Origin: Basidiobolus meristosporus CBS 931.73
Lineage: Eukaryota > Basidiobolomycota > Basidiobolomycetes > Basidiobolales > Basidiobolaceae
DNA: 27,457 nucleotides
Assembly (NCBI GenBank): GCA_002104905.1
Contig: MCFE01000903.1
Location: 1-27,457, forward strand
Direction: 5' to 3'
The position numbers and the translations under genes are program-made. Of the stretch, positions 8,241-18,918 are shown one piece after another (positions within the stretch are counted from its first letter, which is position 1; each line of letters begins with the position of its first letter). A model generated the notes under the pieces. That model did not search any database. It saw only the letters and a list, made by a program, of their open reading frames with translations, and was not told the DNA's origin.

Positions 8241-11200
8241 TGGATGGCTGGGGATTTGCTGGGTGCTGGTTGGGTAGAGTAACTTCATGAAATGGTTCTA
8301 GGAGGGATACATGGAATGTGTCATTGATTTGCATACTTGGTTGCAACTGTAGTTGGTATACAATTGGACTAAGTTTTTTCTTGATCTTGAGTGGTCCTAG
8401 TTTCTTGTAGTCTAATTTGCCACAAGGGTGGCTGGTAACAATGTTTCTTCTCAAGAGCTGTATTGAATCTTCTTCATTAAGCTTGGGGCTAGGCTGCTGT
8501 TTGTTGTCTGCAAACTTCTTGTACCCCTCATGGGCTAAGGATAATTCTCTCTTAAGCGTTTCTTAGATTTCTAGATCTGTTGATGCATATTCAGCTGCTG
8601 GGGGGCTTGTAGGGTTTGTTGGGATTCAAATATCAAATTGCAGATGAAAACCATAATTTGCATAGAATGGAGTTAGACCAGCTGCACTTTGACATGAGTT
8701 GATGAAGGCAAATTCTGCAAGTGGTAGCAGCTGGGTCCAGTTAACTTGCTGATAGCTGATATAGCAACAGAGGTATTGTTCAAGGATCTGGTAAATCCTC
8801 CCTGCTTGACCTTCTGACTGAGGATGAAAGGTGGCTGAGAGCTTGACTTGCACACCAAGATATTCCATGAAGTGTTTCCAAAATTTTGATATGAACTGGG
8901 GTCCTCTATTAGATATAATGTCACTTGGGATACAATGGATCTGGAAAATGTTGTTGATTACTAGGTGGGCAGTCTCCTTGGTGTCTATATTCTTGGAGCA
9001 GGGAATGAAGTGAGCCATCTTTGTGAGTCTATCTGCCACTACCAGGACTGAGTTGAATTTGTTGGATTCTAGGAGGTTGGTTATGAATTACTTTGAAATT
9101 GACTTTCATTGCTGGTCAGGAATTGGCAAGGGTTGTAGTAGTCCATATAGCTGGTGTCTGGCAGATTTTGCACATTTACATGTGTCACAGAATTTGAGGT
9201 ACTCCTTGACAAGGGATATAATCATGGGCCACCAGAGTCTCTCTTGATTGCATTCATAGTTTTGGCAGTATCAAAATGTCCTGCAGCTATTGCAACATGG
9301 CAATGATGGAGGATATCTAACTGGGTATCAAGGTCTGGGAAAAACAGTTGGTACTGTTGATAGATGATATCATTGACTAGATTTAGGTGCTGGAGGTTTG
9401 GGAACTTGGATGGTGGGCCAGTGGGAGACATGAGGTATTTCTTGATTGTTGCCGCTGTGGAGTTGGTGGCTTGGCTGGTCTTGACTTTCTCAGGGAGTAA
9501 AGGAGCTATAATACTGGAGGACTAGGTTGCAAGAAGCTCAAGATGTCTTTTGTTGGGTACAGGGTTTTTCATTTACCAACAGGCATTGTCCCCTTCTTCA
9601 AGGGAATATTCCACCTTTCTGGACATGGCATTGGGTTTTCCTTTTTTTACACCTGGTCTATAGGTGATGACAAAGTCAAAGCTAGACAGAATGAGGGACC
9701 ATCTGGCTTGTCTCTGGTTTAGTACTCTGAGGTGGTAAAGTACTCAAGATTTTTGTGGTCACAGTAGATCTTTATCTTTTGAGCTGCACTATCAAGGTAG
9801 TGTCTCCATTGCTCAAAGGCAACAATGATTGCAAGTAGTTCCTTGTCATAGATATCATAATTTACTTCAGCTGGAGTGAATTTTCAAGAATAGAATGCAA
9901 TAGGGGTAGCACATTCTTGTCATCATACTGGGAAAGGATGGCACCAAGGGCAAAGTCAGAGGCATTGGTTTCTATGATGAAAGGTCTCTTAAGGTCAGGG
10001 TGGGCATGCAGTTTGGCACACAAGAAGAATTTCTTGATAGAATCAAAGGACTCAGACTGTTCCTTATTCCAGGCAAAGGGCAGATTGTCTGGGTGAGCTT
10101 TGCCAAGGGAGTGACTATCTTGGAGTAGTTAGCAATGAATCAACAGTGGAAGTTGGCAAATCCAAGGAAGTATTGGACTTCTTTTATAGAACAGGGAGTT
10201 CTCCAGGATTGGATGGCTTCTACTTTCTTGGGGACCATTCTTGTTCCATTTGAGCTTATACAACAACCTAGGAACTCAACTTCTTTCTGGTCAAACTCAC
10301 ATTTTTCCAGTTTGGCATAGAGGCTAGCGGTGTCAAGCATGTTCAAGACTTTCTTCACATGGGAATTATGCTCTTCTTGAGTCTTGGAGTAGATCAGGAT
10401 ATCATCAAGGGAGATAACCACAAATTGATCAAGGTACTTATAGAATATGTCATTCATCAGGCGTTGAAAGGCAGCTGGGGCATTGGTGAGGCCATATGGC
10501 AAACTCTATACTCAAAGTGACCATATCTTGTTCTGAAGGCAGTTTTCCATTCATCACCAGGCTTGATCATGATAAGGTTGTAAGCTTCTCTGAGGTCAAT
10601 TTTAGTAAATACTTTGGCAGCAGAGAGTTGATCCAACAGGGTGTTGATCAGGGGCAAAGGGTACTGATTCTTGATGTGATCTTATTCAGTGCACTGTAGT
10701 CAACACACATTCTTAGGGTACCATCCTTTTTTTTTGAAAAAGAGGATTGCAGCACCAGCCGGGGACTTAGAGTGCTGAATAAAATCTTTCTGGAAGTTTT
10801 CTTGGATTTAGCTGTGTAGTTCTTTTGACTCAGGTTGCAAGAGGTTGTAGATAGGGCCAAAAGGTGGTGTTTTTCCATCTTCAAGGTCAATGGGACAATC
10901 ATATGGTGTATGTGCTGGGAGTAGTTTTGCTTTCTTCTTATCAATGACATGGGCAAACTCTTGATACTTGGCAGGTATTCCATGGGAGGGGTTTCCTTCA
11001 GTGATGATGGGCTCCTGAGTCTGGAGTAGCTTGGGAAAAGATACTTCTTCACCTGAGAAGTCAGGTTCTTTCACAAAGTTGACCTGATGGACTCTGGGGA
11101 ATGTCAGGGTTTGGGTCTTCCAGTTGATAGCTGGGTTATGGTGGCTAAGCCATGAGCTTCCAAGGACTATGGGGCTGTGGGGAGAGTTGATGATATCAAA

Positions 11201-11530
11201 GGCTATTGTCTCATGGTGACCAGTACTGGACAGCTGGAGTAGACATGTGTCATTGGTAATGGCACAAGAGGAAAGGGATCTTCCATCAATAACATCTATG
11301 TGGACAGGAAAGGATTTCAAGATAGTGGGGATTTTGTGCTTCTGGACAAAGGACTGGTCAATGAAACAGGAGGAAGCACCAGAATCTATGAGGGCAAGGA
11401 CATGGACAGGACTGGATTCAGGGATATGGATGTTGATAGGCATTCTTAAGGACTGGATGGACTTGATAGCATATGATGCTTCTTGTATGTGTTGTATTTT
11501 CATTGGAAGGTCCAGTTGCAAGCCTGTCAT
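8046..11530 (-). pseudogene. gypsy-2 pol with C-terminal chromodomain, disrupted
   Basis: The first block (11530-10808) holds an aspartic protease (LIDSGASSCFIDQ, about residues 47-59) and the start of reverse transcriptase (YDCPIDLEDGKTPPFGPIY). Reverse transcriptase continues with [31 protein letters not shown] and [11 protein letters not shown], and SLDDILIYS near 10400. RNase H is visible as [18 protein letters not shown] and CDHKNLEYF (about 9735-9860). Integrase shows an H2C2-type start (LHHCHVAIAAGHFDTAKT, near 9290) and a core at 9039-8626 (ADRLTKMAHFIPC, ISNRGPQFISKFWKHF). A spacer at 8454-8236 leads, after one frameshift, into the chromodomain (8240-8046). There are at least five frame breaks, so it is not functional. 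Confidence 0.85.
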
Positions 11531-12458
11531 TATACCTGGACACTGGAGCTTCCCAAAAATTCTGGAGAAGGCTGTTCACTGGATGATTGCAGGAGTTTGA
11601 AGCTGGACTTCTTGTTGGGACAAGACTTGGCAAAGTGGCCTGGTTGGCCACAGTAAAGGCAGAGGTTTGCCTGCTGATATTTGGATCTTTCTTCTTTTGT
11701 AAGTTTCTTGTATTTGGCACTGTCAATTTGCATAGGGTCATCAGGCTTAGTACTGGGTGACTGAATTACTGGGAAGGAGCTTGGCTGATAAGTATTTTGG
11801 AACTTTTGTTTCTTCTGGAGAAGGCAATTGTCACATTGAATTGCTTGATGTATAGCTTTACCCAAGGTAGTTGGGTCAGGGAGTGTGAGTAGTAGGTCAC
11901 TGACTTCATCATTGAGTCCATCTTGAAACTGACTAATTAGGGCAGCATCACCCAAAGGCTCAAGTCACTGGCTTGTAGCCAGAACTCAGAAGCATAGGCA
12001 GACACAAGTCTGTTTCCTTGCTTCAAGCTCTTGATCTTGTTGGCAGCAGTTCTGGCTTGGTCAATGTTGCCAAATGTTAGCTCCATATCTGTGAGAAAGG
12101 CATGGTAGTCACTGAGTAGAGGGGAGTTGGTTTCCACCAAAGGGGAGAGCCATTTCTGGGAAGTTCCAGTGAGCAGGTTAGAGATATAACCAACTTTTGC
12201 TTGATCTGTTGGGAACCAATTGGGCTGTAGCAATAAGTGATGTTTGACTATGTTGATGAAACCTTGGAACTCATTTTGGGAGCCACTGAACTTGGTAGTG
12301 GAAGTGATTTTGGGATCATGGTAGGAGGGAATATGGATAGGCTGTTGAGTATTTTGGCTCTGAAGCTGAGCAATAGTGTTTCTGAGATCTGCATTGTCTT
12401 GTTGCAGCTAAGCAAAGGCAGCCATGATGCTTGCAAAGTTGTACTCTGGACTGGACAT
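11530..12458 (-). pseudogene. gypsy-2 gag, disrupted
   Basis: The probable start is ATG at 12458, followed by a glutamine-rich segment (LQQDNADLRNTIAQLQSQN) interrupted by one TAG, which differs from a CAG codon by one base. The capsid-like part (GFINIVKHHLLLQPNWFPTD, KVGYISNLLTGTSQKWLSPL, FGNIDQARTAANKI) reads to about 11940. A frameshift there leads into FQDGLNDEVSDLLLTLPDP and a CX2CX4HX4C zinc knuckle (CLYCGQPGHFAKSC) near 11650. The frame ends at TAA 11532-11530, whose last A is the first base of the pol ATG. It packages element RNA in virus-like particles in intact relatives. Confidence 0.8.
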
Positions 12459-12879
12459 GTTGGGGTAGCAGGAGGTGGAGAGGTTTCTTGAGCTTGTTCC
12501 AGAATACTGGATAATACTAGCTGATATGTTGGTTATAAAGCCACTGATTTGTCAAAAATACAAGTATTGAGCCACAATCCCCAACTTTGAAATAATTTAG
12601 TGTCACTTCAGAATGCACTGGCTTTAACATCCTTTAATAGTGTATTGTACAAAAGCTTCCAATACTGTAACAACTGTACACTATGCCAGCAGGGTAATAA
12701 AGTGAATGCAGCTTTGGTCAATAATCATACAAAGATAAAGTATCTTTGCCTTTAAAAGACAAGATTAGGGAAAGATTCAGGGTGATACTTATTTTAGGTA
12801 TTCCTTTACAAGTTCTTCTCAAGAACTTTGGCTACAAGGCAGAGATCCACAGGTAAGTCAAGATCAGTCTGATAGAACT
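12459..12879 (-). other. gypsy-2 untranslated leader
   Basis: About 420 bp between the 5' LTR and the first Gag methionine has no open frame that resembles protein. I see no structure to name in it. Confidence 0.4.
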
Positions 12880-13407
12880 GTTATGAATAGACACAAGGCA
12901 GGAGGGTAGAGCTAGGCAAGGCAGGACCAGGAGAGGACTTAGGTGTGGATCAACAAGGCAAGGTGTGTTTCCAAGGCAAGGCTGTTTATTCAAGACCTGT
13001 GTTTATCAGACTGAGGAATGCACAAGAGGGGATAGGACTATGTAAACCTTTTGGGAATATGTATGCTGAGAGATGTTGGCTAATACTGATGGGGTTCTGG
13101 GGTGAGGCACAGTAAGAGTACTAAGATAGAAATATGCTAAAGAACAGACTAGAATATCACATGGGAATATGTCAGGGGTCAGCTGATCATGTGACTAGGT
13201 CATGTGACAGGCAATTACCATATATGGTACTTGGCTACATAAGTTCCAAAAGGGAGCTTCCATAGAATGTTTTAGTGTGTAATGTTGACTTGGAGCTTTC
13301 CAGATGTTGCTATATTGTAGTGGAGCTTTCTGGAAGGAACTGGGATTTCTTCACCAGCTTGATTTAGCTTGAACATTGGATACCAGGGATGTCATGTGAT
13401 GATGACA
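12880..13407 (-). repeat. gypsy-2 5' LTR
   Basis: On the minus strand it runs from TGTCATCATCACATGACATC (13407) to about CATAACA (12880). It is an alignable but clearly diverged partner of 7525-8011. The inner boundary is placed at the nearest CA end and is uncertain. No convincing tRNA primer site follows it. Confidence 0.7.
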
Positions 13408-13720
13408 GCATGTACATGGACCAGCCTGATGAGTTTGCTGACTAAGATAATCCTCCTTTGGTATGCCAGCTTAATAGCCCCCTTTATAGTATTAAATGAT
13501 TCCCTAGTGCCTGGAATTGTAAGATTTATTCTTTTGTGCAATCTTTGAGTCACCATGTATATAGTATCTACTATGAGTGGATAGAGGAAATCCAGCTCTA
13601 TTGGCTCTATATGTGGATGATACCACTTTAGCCATTAAAAATCAAGAAATATCAGAAGTGACTACATCCAGTCTATCTAAAGATTTCAAGATGTATAATC
13701 TGGGAGAGCTCAGTTACTAC
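13408..13720 (+). pseudogene. copia-3 reverse transcriptase, left fragment
   Basis: This aligns with 16850-17180 of copia-2: MYMDQPDEFAD, then AWNCKIYSF, then LYVDD and finally GELSYY. It is much more decayed, with several stops and small deletions, yet the YVDD codons survive. It is an older relative of the same family. Its left end is cut by gypsy-2 and its right end by the copia-2 insertion. Confidence 0.85.
13716..13720. repeat. target-site duplication of copia-2, left copy
   Basis: ACTAC directly before the 5' LTR is identical to 18405-18409 directly after the 3' LTR. Confidence 0.92.
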
Positions 13721-14068
13721 TGTTGTAAAGATTCTTAATTCCACCTAAATATTCACCTAACTTAGTCACTTAGCTCATTACCCTCAAATTCTAGGGAATA
13801 CTGACCAAATTCCTTGTTGGGATTTACTTAGAATATTTTCACCAAGATTCCAGGTACCCAGAACATGAAAATTCTCAAAGTTGTCCAAATAGGCCCAAAC
13901 TTTGCACACATGTTCTTGGGATCTTCTGTAACCTATTCTACATGTTTGTAATGCCAAGACCAGGTAAAAGTGTAAATACTACTTTACATTCAATAAATCA
14001 TTAAGTGAAAACCACATAATCTACTTGTCCTCCCAATCACTTCCAATATCTCCAAGACTCTTACAGCA
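13721..14068 (+). repeat. copia-2 5' LTR
   Basis: 348 bp, TGTTG...CAGCA. The TATA-like box is damaged here (TGTAAATA at 13971-13978, against TATAAATA in the 3' LTR). AATAAA is at 13992-13997. Confidence 0.93.
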
Positions 14069-14081
14069 GGTTATGAGCCCC
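14069..14081 (+). other. copia-2 primer-binding site (initiator tRNA-Met anticodon arm)
   Basis: GGTTATGAGCCCC starts at the base after the 5' LTR and equals the copia-1 site. Twelve bases (GGTTATGAGCCC) are complementary to the initiator tRNA-Met anticodon arm GGGCTCATAACC known from yeasts. The ATG at 14073 is both the anticodon complement and the likely Gag start. Confidence 0.75.
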
Positions 14082-17000
14082 AAGCTGTCACTCTCTGCAA
14101 TGTCTACTACTGCTATTACTGGAATTTTCCCTCTGCTGAAAAGCTGGATGGATCTAACTACCAAGTGTGTAAGGTGAAGATGAAGATGCTGCTACAAGAA
14201 AGAGGCCTTTGTGATATTGTCATGGGAGAAGAATGCCCTCCAAAAAACATGGGAGAGGAAGCCTTAAAGTACCAGAAGAAAGAACAAAGTGCCTTTAACT
14301 GCATTTGCCTTAATGTTAAAGACAAATTGCTAATTCAATGCTCAAGAGCAAAATACAGCAAAGAATGCCTGAAAGGCATTAGAAGACACCTACCAGTCAT
14401 GTTCAGCTGCTAAAAAAATGTATCTGAGACAAAAATTCCTTACTACAAAGATGCTGCCAGGAGAAGAAATGAAAAATCTAATTAACAGAATTACCCTGCT
14501 GGTAGATGAGATGGAATCTGTTGGTGTACCAACTACTGATGAAGATGTGACAGTTACCATCCTGAATAGCCTGACAGAAAAGTTTCAGAGCCTTGTATCA
14601 GCCCTAGAGTCCAGAACTGAAGATTCAACCTTATATTACATATATGGAAGGCTCCTGGATGAAGAATTAAGAAAATCAAGTGCCAATGAGAAGGAAGAAG
14701 AAAATGCTTTAATAAGCAATGATAACCAACAAAGAAGGTACTCAAGACCCTATGAAGGCAACAGCAACCTGTTTTGTAACTACTGCAAAAGGAAAGGACA
14801 CACATCAGACCTGTGTCTCAAAAAGAAAGATAATCAGCAAAAGAAGGCTGAATATGGAAATGCTGCAACAACTGAAGATAAACTATTCATATCTGCACTA
14901 AATATGACCACAAACAAGGATTCTCAGATGTGGTATATTGACTCTGGAGCATCTCAACACTTTACACACCAAAAAGAACTTTTTACCCAATATCAAGAAA
15001 TTCCAGTTAAGAAGGCTTTCATGGGTGACAATAGAACACTTGATGCAGTGGGAGAAGGAACTATTCAAGTAAACCTTAGAAGCAGTGAAGGAGGCCATAC
15101 ACTGACCTTTAAAGAAGTACTTTATGTACCAGAAATAGCCAAGAACCTACTCTCTGTAAGCAAGGCCACAGCAGAAGGACTCAGTTTCAGTTTTGACAAT
15201 TCTGGATGCAGGATCACTGATCAAAATGGTGCCCATATTGCTTTGGGCATCAGAGATCAGAATCTATACAAGTTGACTTATATTCCATCATATCTGGAAG
15301 TCAATAGAAGTAACTTAAATGAGGAAACACCAATGCTTTGGCACAGGAGATTTGGACACATCAATTTTGATTATTTGAGTAAAATGATCAAAGATCAGCT
15401 AATTTCTGGAGTGAAAATTGATCCCCCAGCTAATTTGAAGCACTGTGAAGCCTGCATATATGGGAAACAAGCCAGACAACTACTCAAGAGCTCTGGGTTA
15501 ATCAAAACTAAGAAAAAGTTAGATCTAATTCACTCAGATCTGTGTGGACCTATGCAAAATTTATCCTTAGGTGGGATGAAGTATTTAATCACTTTGATAG
15601 ATGATTATACAAGATACACATGGGTCTACTTCATGGAGAGAAAGGAAGAAGCTCTGTCTAAGTTCAGGGAGTTCAAAGCCATGGTGGACAGAGAAACTGG
15701 TGAAAAAATCAAGAAAATACGTGCTGACAATGGTGGAGAATATACCTCAAAACTCTTCATCCACTTCCACAAAATTCATCAGATAAAGCAAGAGACTACT
15801 GTATCATACTCCCCACAGCAAAATGGAGTAGCAGAATGTGCTAACAGATCAATAATTGATATGGCAAGATCTATGATCCATGATCAAATATTATCCTATG
15901 ATTTTTGGGCAGAATCAGTTGCCACTGCTGTATATCTTAGAAATAGGAGTTACAACAGAATACTTTGTGATCCTACTCCATTTGAAGCATGGAATGGGTA
16001 CAGACCAAGTGCAGAACATCTAAGAAAATTTGGGTGTACAGCATATGCCAAAAAACTGGCCGGAAATCAGTCAAAATTTGAGCCAAAAAGTGTAAAATGC
16101 ATATTTTTGGGCTACTGCAATGAGAGTAAGGCATACAGACTCTACAATACTAAAGCAAAGTAGCTGATCAAGTCCAGGGATGTGTTGTTTGATGAAAATT
16201 CAAAATTTTCACAAAAAATAACATCAGATGATGACAAAAATCTGATCTCAAGTCCACCAATTGTCAGGATTGAATCAGAGCAAAACAATGAAGATTTTTT
16301 CACTCCAGAGGACTCTACAACCATGGTTCAGCCAGAATCAGTGCCCAGGAATATCCCAGAAGTGATCATTCCAGTATCAAATGCCCGGAGATCAAATCAG
16401 ACAAGAAATAGCCTAAATTACTATATCAATGAGGGCACAAACTTAGCCTATGCTTATTCAGTCCATATTGATGAACCCCAGACTGTAAAAGAGGCCCTAA
16501 ATAGCCCTCAGACAAAGTTTTGGAGTTCTGCAATGACTGAGGAATACCAGGCCCTGATGGAAAATCAAACTTGAGACTTAGTCAAATTACTAATCAACCA
16601 AAAATCAATTGGATTCAGATGGGTCTTTAAGACAAAATACAAAGCTGATGGTACAATTAAAAGATACAAAGCAAGACTTGTAGCCAAAGGATACTCTCAA
16701 ACAAAAGGACTTGACTATACTGGGACCTTTGCACTGATAGCCAAGTTCAATTCCATCAGATCAATATTGGCTATTGCAGCCAAATATAAGTTTTTTATTC
16801 ATCAAATGGATGTAAAAACTGCATTTTTGAATGGAGAACTTGATGAGGACATGTATATGAACCAGCCTGATGGGATTGCTGACCAAGATAACCCCCATTT
16901 GGTCTGCAAGCTTAAAAAGTCACTATATGGTCTCAAACAATCACCAAGAGCCTGGAATTGCAAGATAGATTCTTATTTGGAATCCTTGAGTTTCAAAAGG

Positions 17001-18044
17001 AGTAATGGTGACTATAGTATATACTATAAGCCAGATAGAGCAAATCCAGTTCTATTGGCTCTATAAGTGGATGATCTTATTATAGCCACCAATAACCTAG
17101 AAACATTGGAAAAGACTAAATCCAGCCTATCTAAGGAGTTCAGGATGTCCAATCTAAGAGAACTCAGTTACTACTTAGGGATTAAGTTCTCCATAGACAG
17201 AAGTACCCAGACTATCACCCTAAGCCAATCCAAGTATATTCAAGACATACTAAAGAAGTACCAAATGGAAGACTGTAAACCGGCAGCTACCCCAATGGAA
17301 ACAAACCTTAACTTGGTCAAAACTCAACTAAATGAAGAGAGCTTGATGCCATCTGAAAGCCCTGACTTTCTTTATCAATCTATGACCGGCAGTCTGATGT
17401 ATATCATGCTTGGAACACATCCAGATATCTCATATTCAGTGGGAGTTGTCAGCCAATATAATCAGAACTATGAATCTGATCATATTGCAGCAGTTAAGTG
17501 GATTTTTAGATACCTAAAAGGAACTGCTGATATCTGCTTAAGATACACTTAAAAGGATTCAGAACAGGATCTTGTGGGATACTCTGATGTTGATTGGGGA
17601 CAAAATTTGGAAGACAGAAGATCCACCACAGGATACACCTTTCTTTACTGTAAAGGAGCAATTTCATGGAATTCAAGAAAGCAACCAACCGTAGCATTTT
17701 CCACCACAGAGGCAGAGTATATGGCAGCCTGTGAGGCTACCAAAGAAGCAATGTGGTTAAGAAAACTTCTTACAGATTTAGGCCTATGTCAAAAAACACA
17801 TATCACTTTATTGCAAGATAATCAAGGATGTATACAATTAGGTAGAAATCCAACTTTTCATGCTAGAACCAAGCACATAGATATTAGACATCATTTCATA
17901 TGTGAAGCTATAGAGGATAACTTAGTTAGCTTAGTTTACTGTCCTACAGATGAAATGATTGCAGACATATTTACCAAACCATCAGCTAGAGACAAGTTTG
18001 AATATCTTAGGTCAAAATTAGGTCTAGTCAGAGTGAACATTTAG
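14073..18044 (+). pseudogene. copia-2 gag-pol polyprotein, nonsense-broken
   Basis: ATG 14073 and the terminal TAG 18042-18044 share one frame, about 1,323 codons. A 1-nt loss near 14126 and compensating indels near 14350-14415 put most of the Gag N-terminus out of frame. From 14418 on, the frame is continuous except for four stops: TAG 16161 (AAG in copia-1), TGA 16572 (TGG), TAA 17064 (the Tyr of YVDD) and TAA 17550 (TAT). Visible domains: zinc knuckle CNYCKRKGHTSDLC, protease DSGASQHF, integrase HHCC and DD35E (HSDLCGPM, ADNGGEY, NGVAECANRS), reverse transcriptase (WVFKTKYKADG, HQMDVKTAFLNGEL) and RNase H (SDVDWGQN, FSTTEAEYMAACEA, ADIFTKP). In intact relatives the polyprotein supplies particle, protease, integrase and reverse transcriptase. 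Confidence 0.92.
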
Positions 18045-18046
18045 CT

Positions 18047-18055
18047 GAGTGGGAG
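18047..18055 (+). other. copia-2 polypurine tract
   Basis: GAGTGGGAG directly precedes the 3' LTR, 3 bases after the gag-pol stop codon. Confidence 0.75.
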
Positions 18056-18404
18056 TGTTGTAAAAATTTGTAATTCCACCTAAATATTCACCTAACTTAG
18101 TCACTTAGATCATTACCCTTAAATCCTAGAGAATACTGACCAAATTCCTTGTTGGGATTTACTTAGAATATTTTCACCAAAATACCAGGTACCCAGAATA
18201 TGAAAATTCTCAAAGTTGTCCAAACAGCCCCAAACTTTGCACACATGCCCTTGGGACCTTCCTTGACCTATTCTACGTGTTTGTAATGCCAAGACCAGGT
18301 AAAAGTATAAATACTACCTTTACATTCAATAAATCATTAAGTGAAAACCACATAATCTACTTGTCCTCCCAATCACTTCCAATATCTCCAAGACTCTTAC
18401 AACA
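18056..18404 (+). repeat. copia-2 3' LTR
   Basis: 349 bp, TGTTG...CAACA. It has TATAAATA at 18306-18313 and AATAAA at 18328-18333. The polyadenylation signal lies only about 15 bases after the TATA box. RNA starting 25-30 bases downstream would therefore carry the signal only at its 3' end, a layout that avoids premature polyadenylation in the 5' LTR. Confidence 0.93.
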
Positions 18405-18409
18405 ACTAC
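18405..18409. repeat. target-site duplication of copia-2, right copy
   Basis: This is the second ACTAC. Removing the element and one copy rejoins the Ser-Tyr-Tyr-Leu-Gly codons of copia-3. Confidence 0.92.
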
Positions 18410-18476
18410 CTGGGGATAAACTTCTGCATAGACACAAGTACCCAGAATATCACCCTAGGCCAGTTCAAGGATAAAC
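18405..18476 (+). pseudogene. copia-3 reverse transcriptase, right fragment
   Basis: This begins with the second ACTAC copy and continues the split frame as YYLGINFCIDTSTQNITLGQ, the segment that follows YVDD in copia-2 (YYLGIKFSIDRSTQTITLSQ). It stops at a reversed LTR at 18477. Confidence 0.85.
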
Positions 18477-18824
18477 TGCTGTAAGAGTCTTGGAGATATT
18501 GACAGTGAAAGGAGGACAAGTAGATTATGTGGCTTTCACTCAATGATTTATTGAATATAAAAGTAGTATTGATACTTTTACATGGTTGTGGCACAACAAG
18601 CATGTAGAATAGGCTTAGGAAGGTCCCAAAAACATGTGTGCAAAGTTTGGGTTGATTTGGACAACTTTGAGAATTTTCATGTTCTTGGTACCTGATGTTT
18701 TGGTGAAAATATTCTATGTAAATCCCAGCAAGGAATTTGGTCAGTATTCTCTAGGATTTGAAGGTAATGATCTAAGTGACTAAGTTAGGTGAATATTTAG
18801 GTGGAATTACAAATTTTTACAACA
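18477..18824 (-). repeat. solo LTR of the copia family, reversed
   Basis: 348 bp, TGCTGTAAGAG...TTTTTACAACA on the + strand, the full-length LTR form in reverse orientation with no internal region. The flanks TAAAC and TTTGT do not match, so no duplication survives. Its right edge abuts a forward LTR piece in mid-sequence, which suggests it landed in, or recombined with, another LTR. Confidence 0.88.
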
Positions 18825-18918
18825 TTTGTTATCACAACCATGTAAAAGTGTAAGTACTACTTTTACATTCAATAAATCATTAAGTGAAAACCACATAATC
18901 TACTTTCCCAGTCACTTC
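18825..18918 (+). repeat. copia-family LTR, 3' fragment
   Basis: This starts in mid-LTR (TTTGTTATCACAACCATGTA, against TTTGTAATGCCAAGACCAGG in copia-2) and ends near CAGTCACTTC, short of the LTR end. It includes an AATAAA. Confidence 0.8.

Larger units (their letters stand above)
7525..13407 (-). mobile_element. gypsy-2, chromodomain Ty3/gypsy retrotransposon, decayed
   Basis: This minus-strand element of about 5.9 kb has related LTRs at about 7525-8011 and 12880-13407. The order is leader, gag with zinc knuckle, protease, reverse transcriptase, RNase H, integrase, chromodomain. This domain order with a C-terminal chromodomain is that of chromoviruses, the common Ty3/gypsy lineage of fungi. 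Frameshifts and stops break almost every domain. No target duplication is visible: the right flank is a copia fragment and the left flank a transposase fossil, so one edge has been rearranged or deleted. Confidence 0.88.
13721..18404 (+). mobile_element. copia-2, Ty1/copia LTR retrotransposon, decayed
   Basis: This is a full-length 4,684-bp element with LTRs at 13721-14068 and 18056-18404, primer site at 14069-14081, purine tract GAGTGGGAG at 18047-18055 and ACTAC duplications. The LTRs differ at about 22 positions in 349 by my count (about 94 % identity). It is the same family as copia-1 in the opposite orientation, with full-length LTRs. It lies inside copia-3, an older relative. Defects: two frame-shifting indels in gag and four nonsense codons in pol. 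Confidence 0.94.

Noticed and set aside
12860-12880. tRNA primer-binding site for gypsy-2 next to its 5' LTR
   Set aside because: GTTCTATCAGACTG after the presumed LTR end lacks the usual TGG and the LTR edge is uncertain; self-priming could not be shown either.
14073-18044. Alternative genetic code or stop recoding explaining in-frame stops in copia-2
   Set aside because: The four stops use TAG, TGA and TAA and replace Lys, Trp, Tyr and Tyr codons of copia-1, so simple mutation explains them, and host genes end with standard stops.
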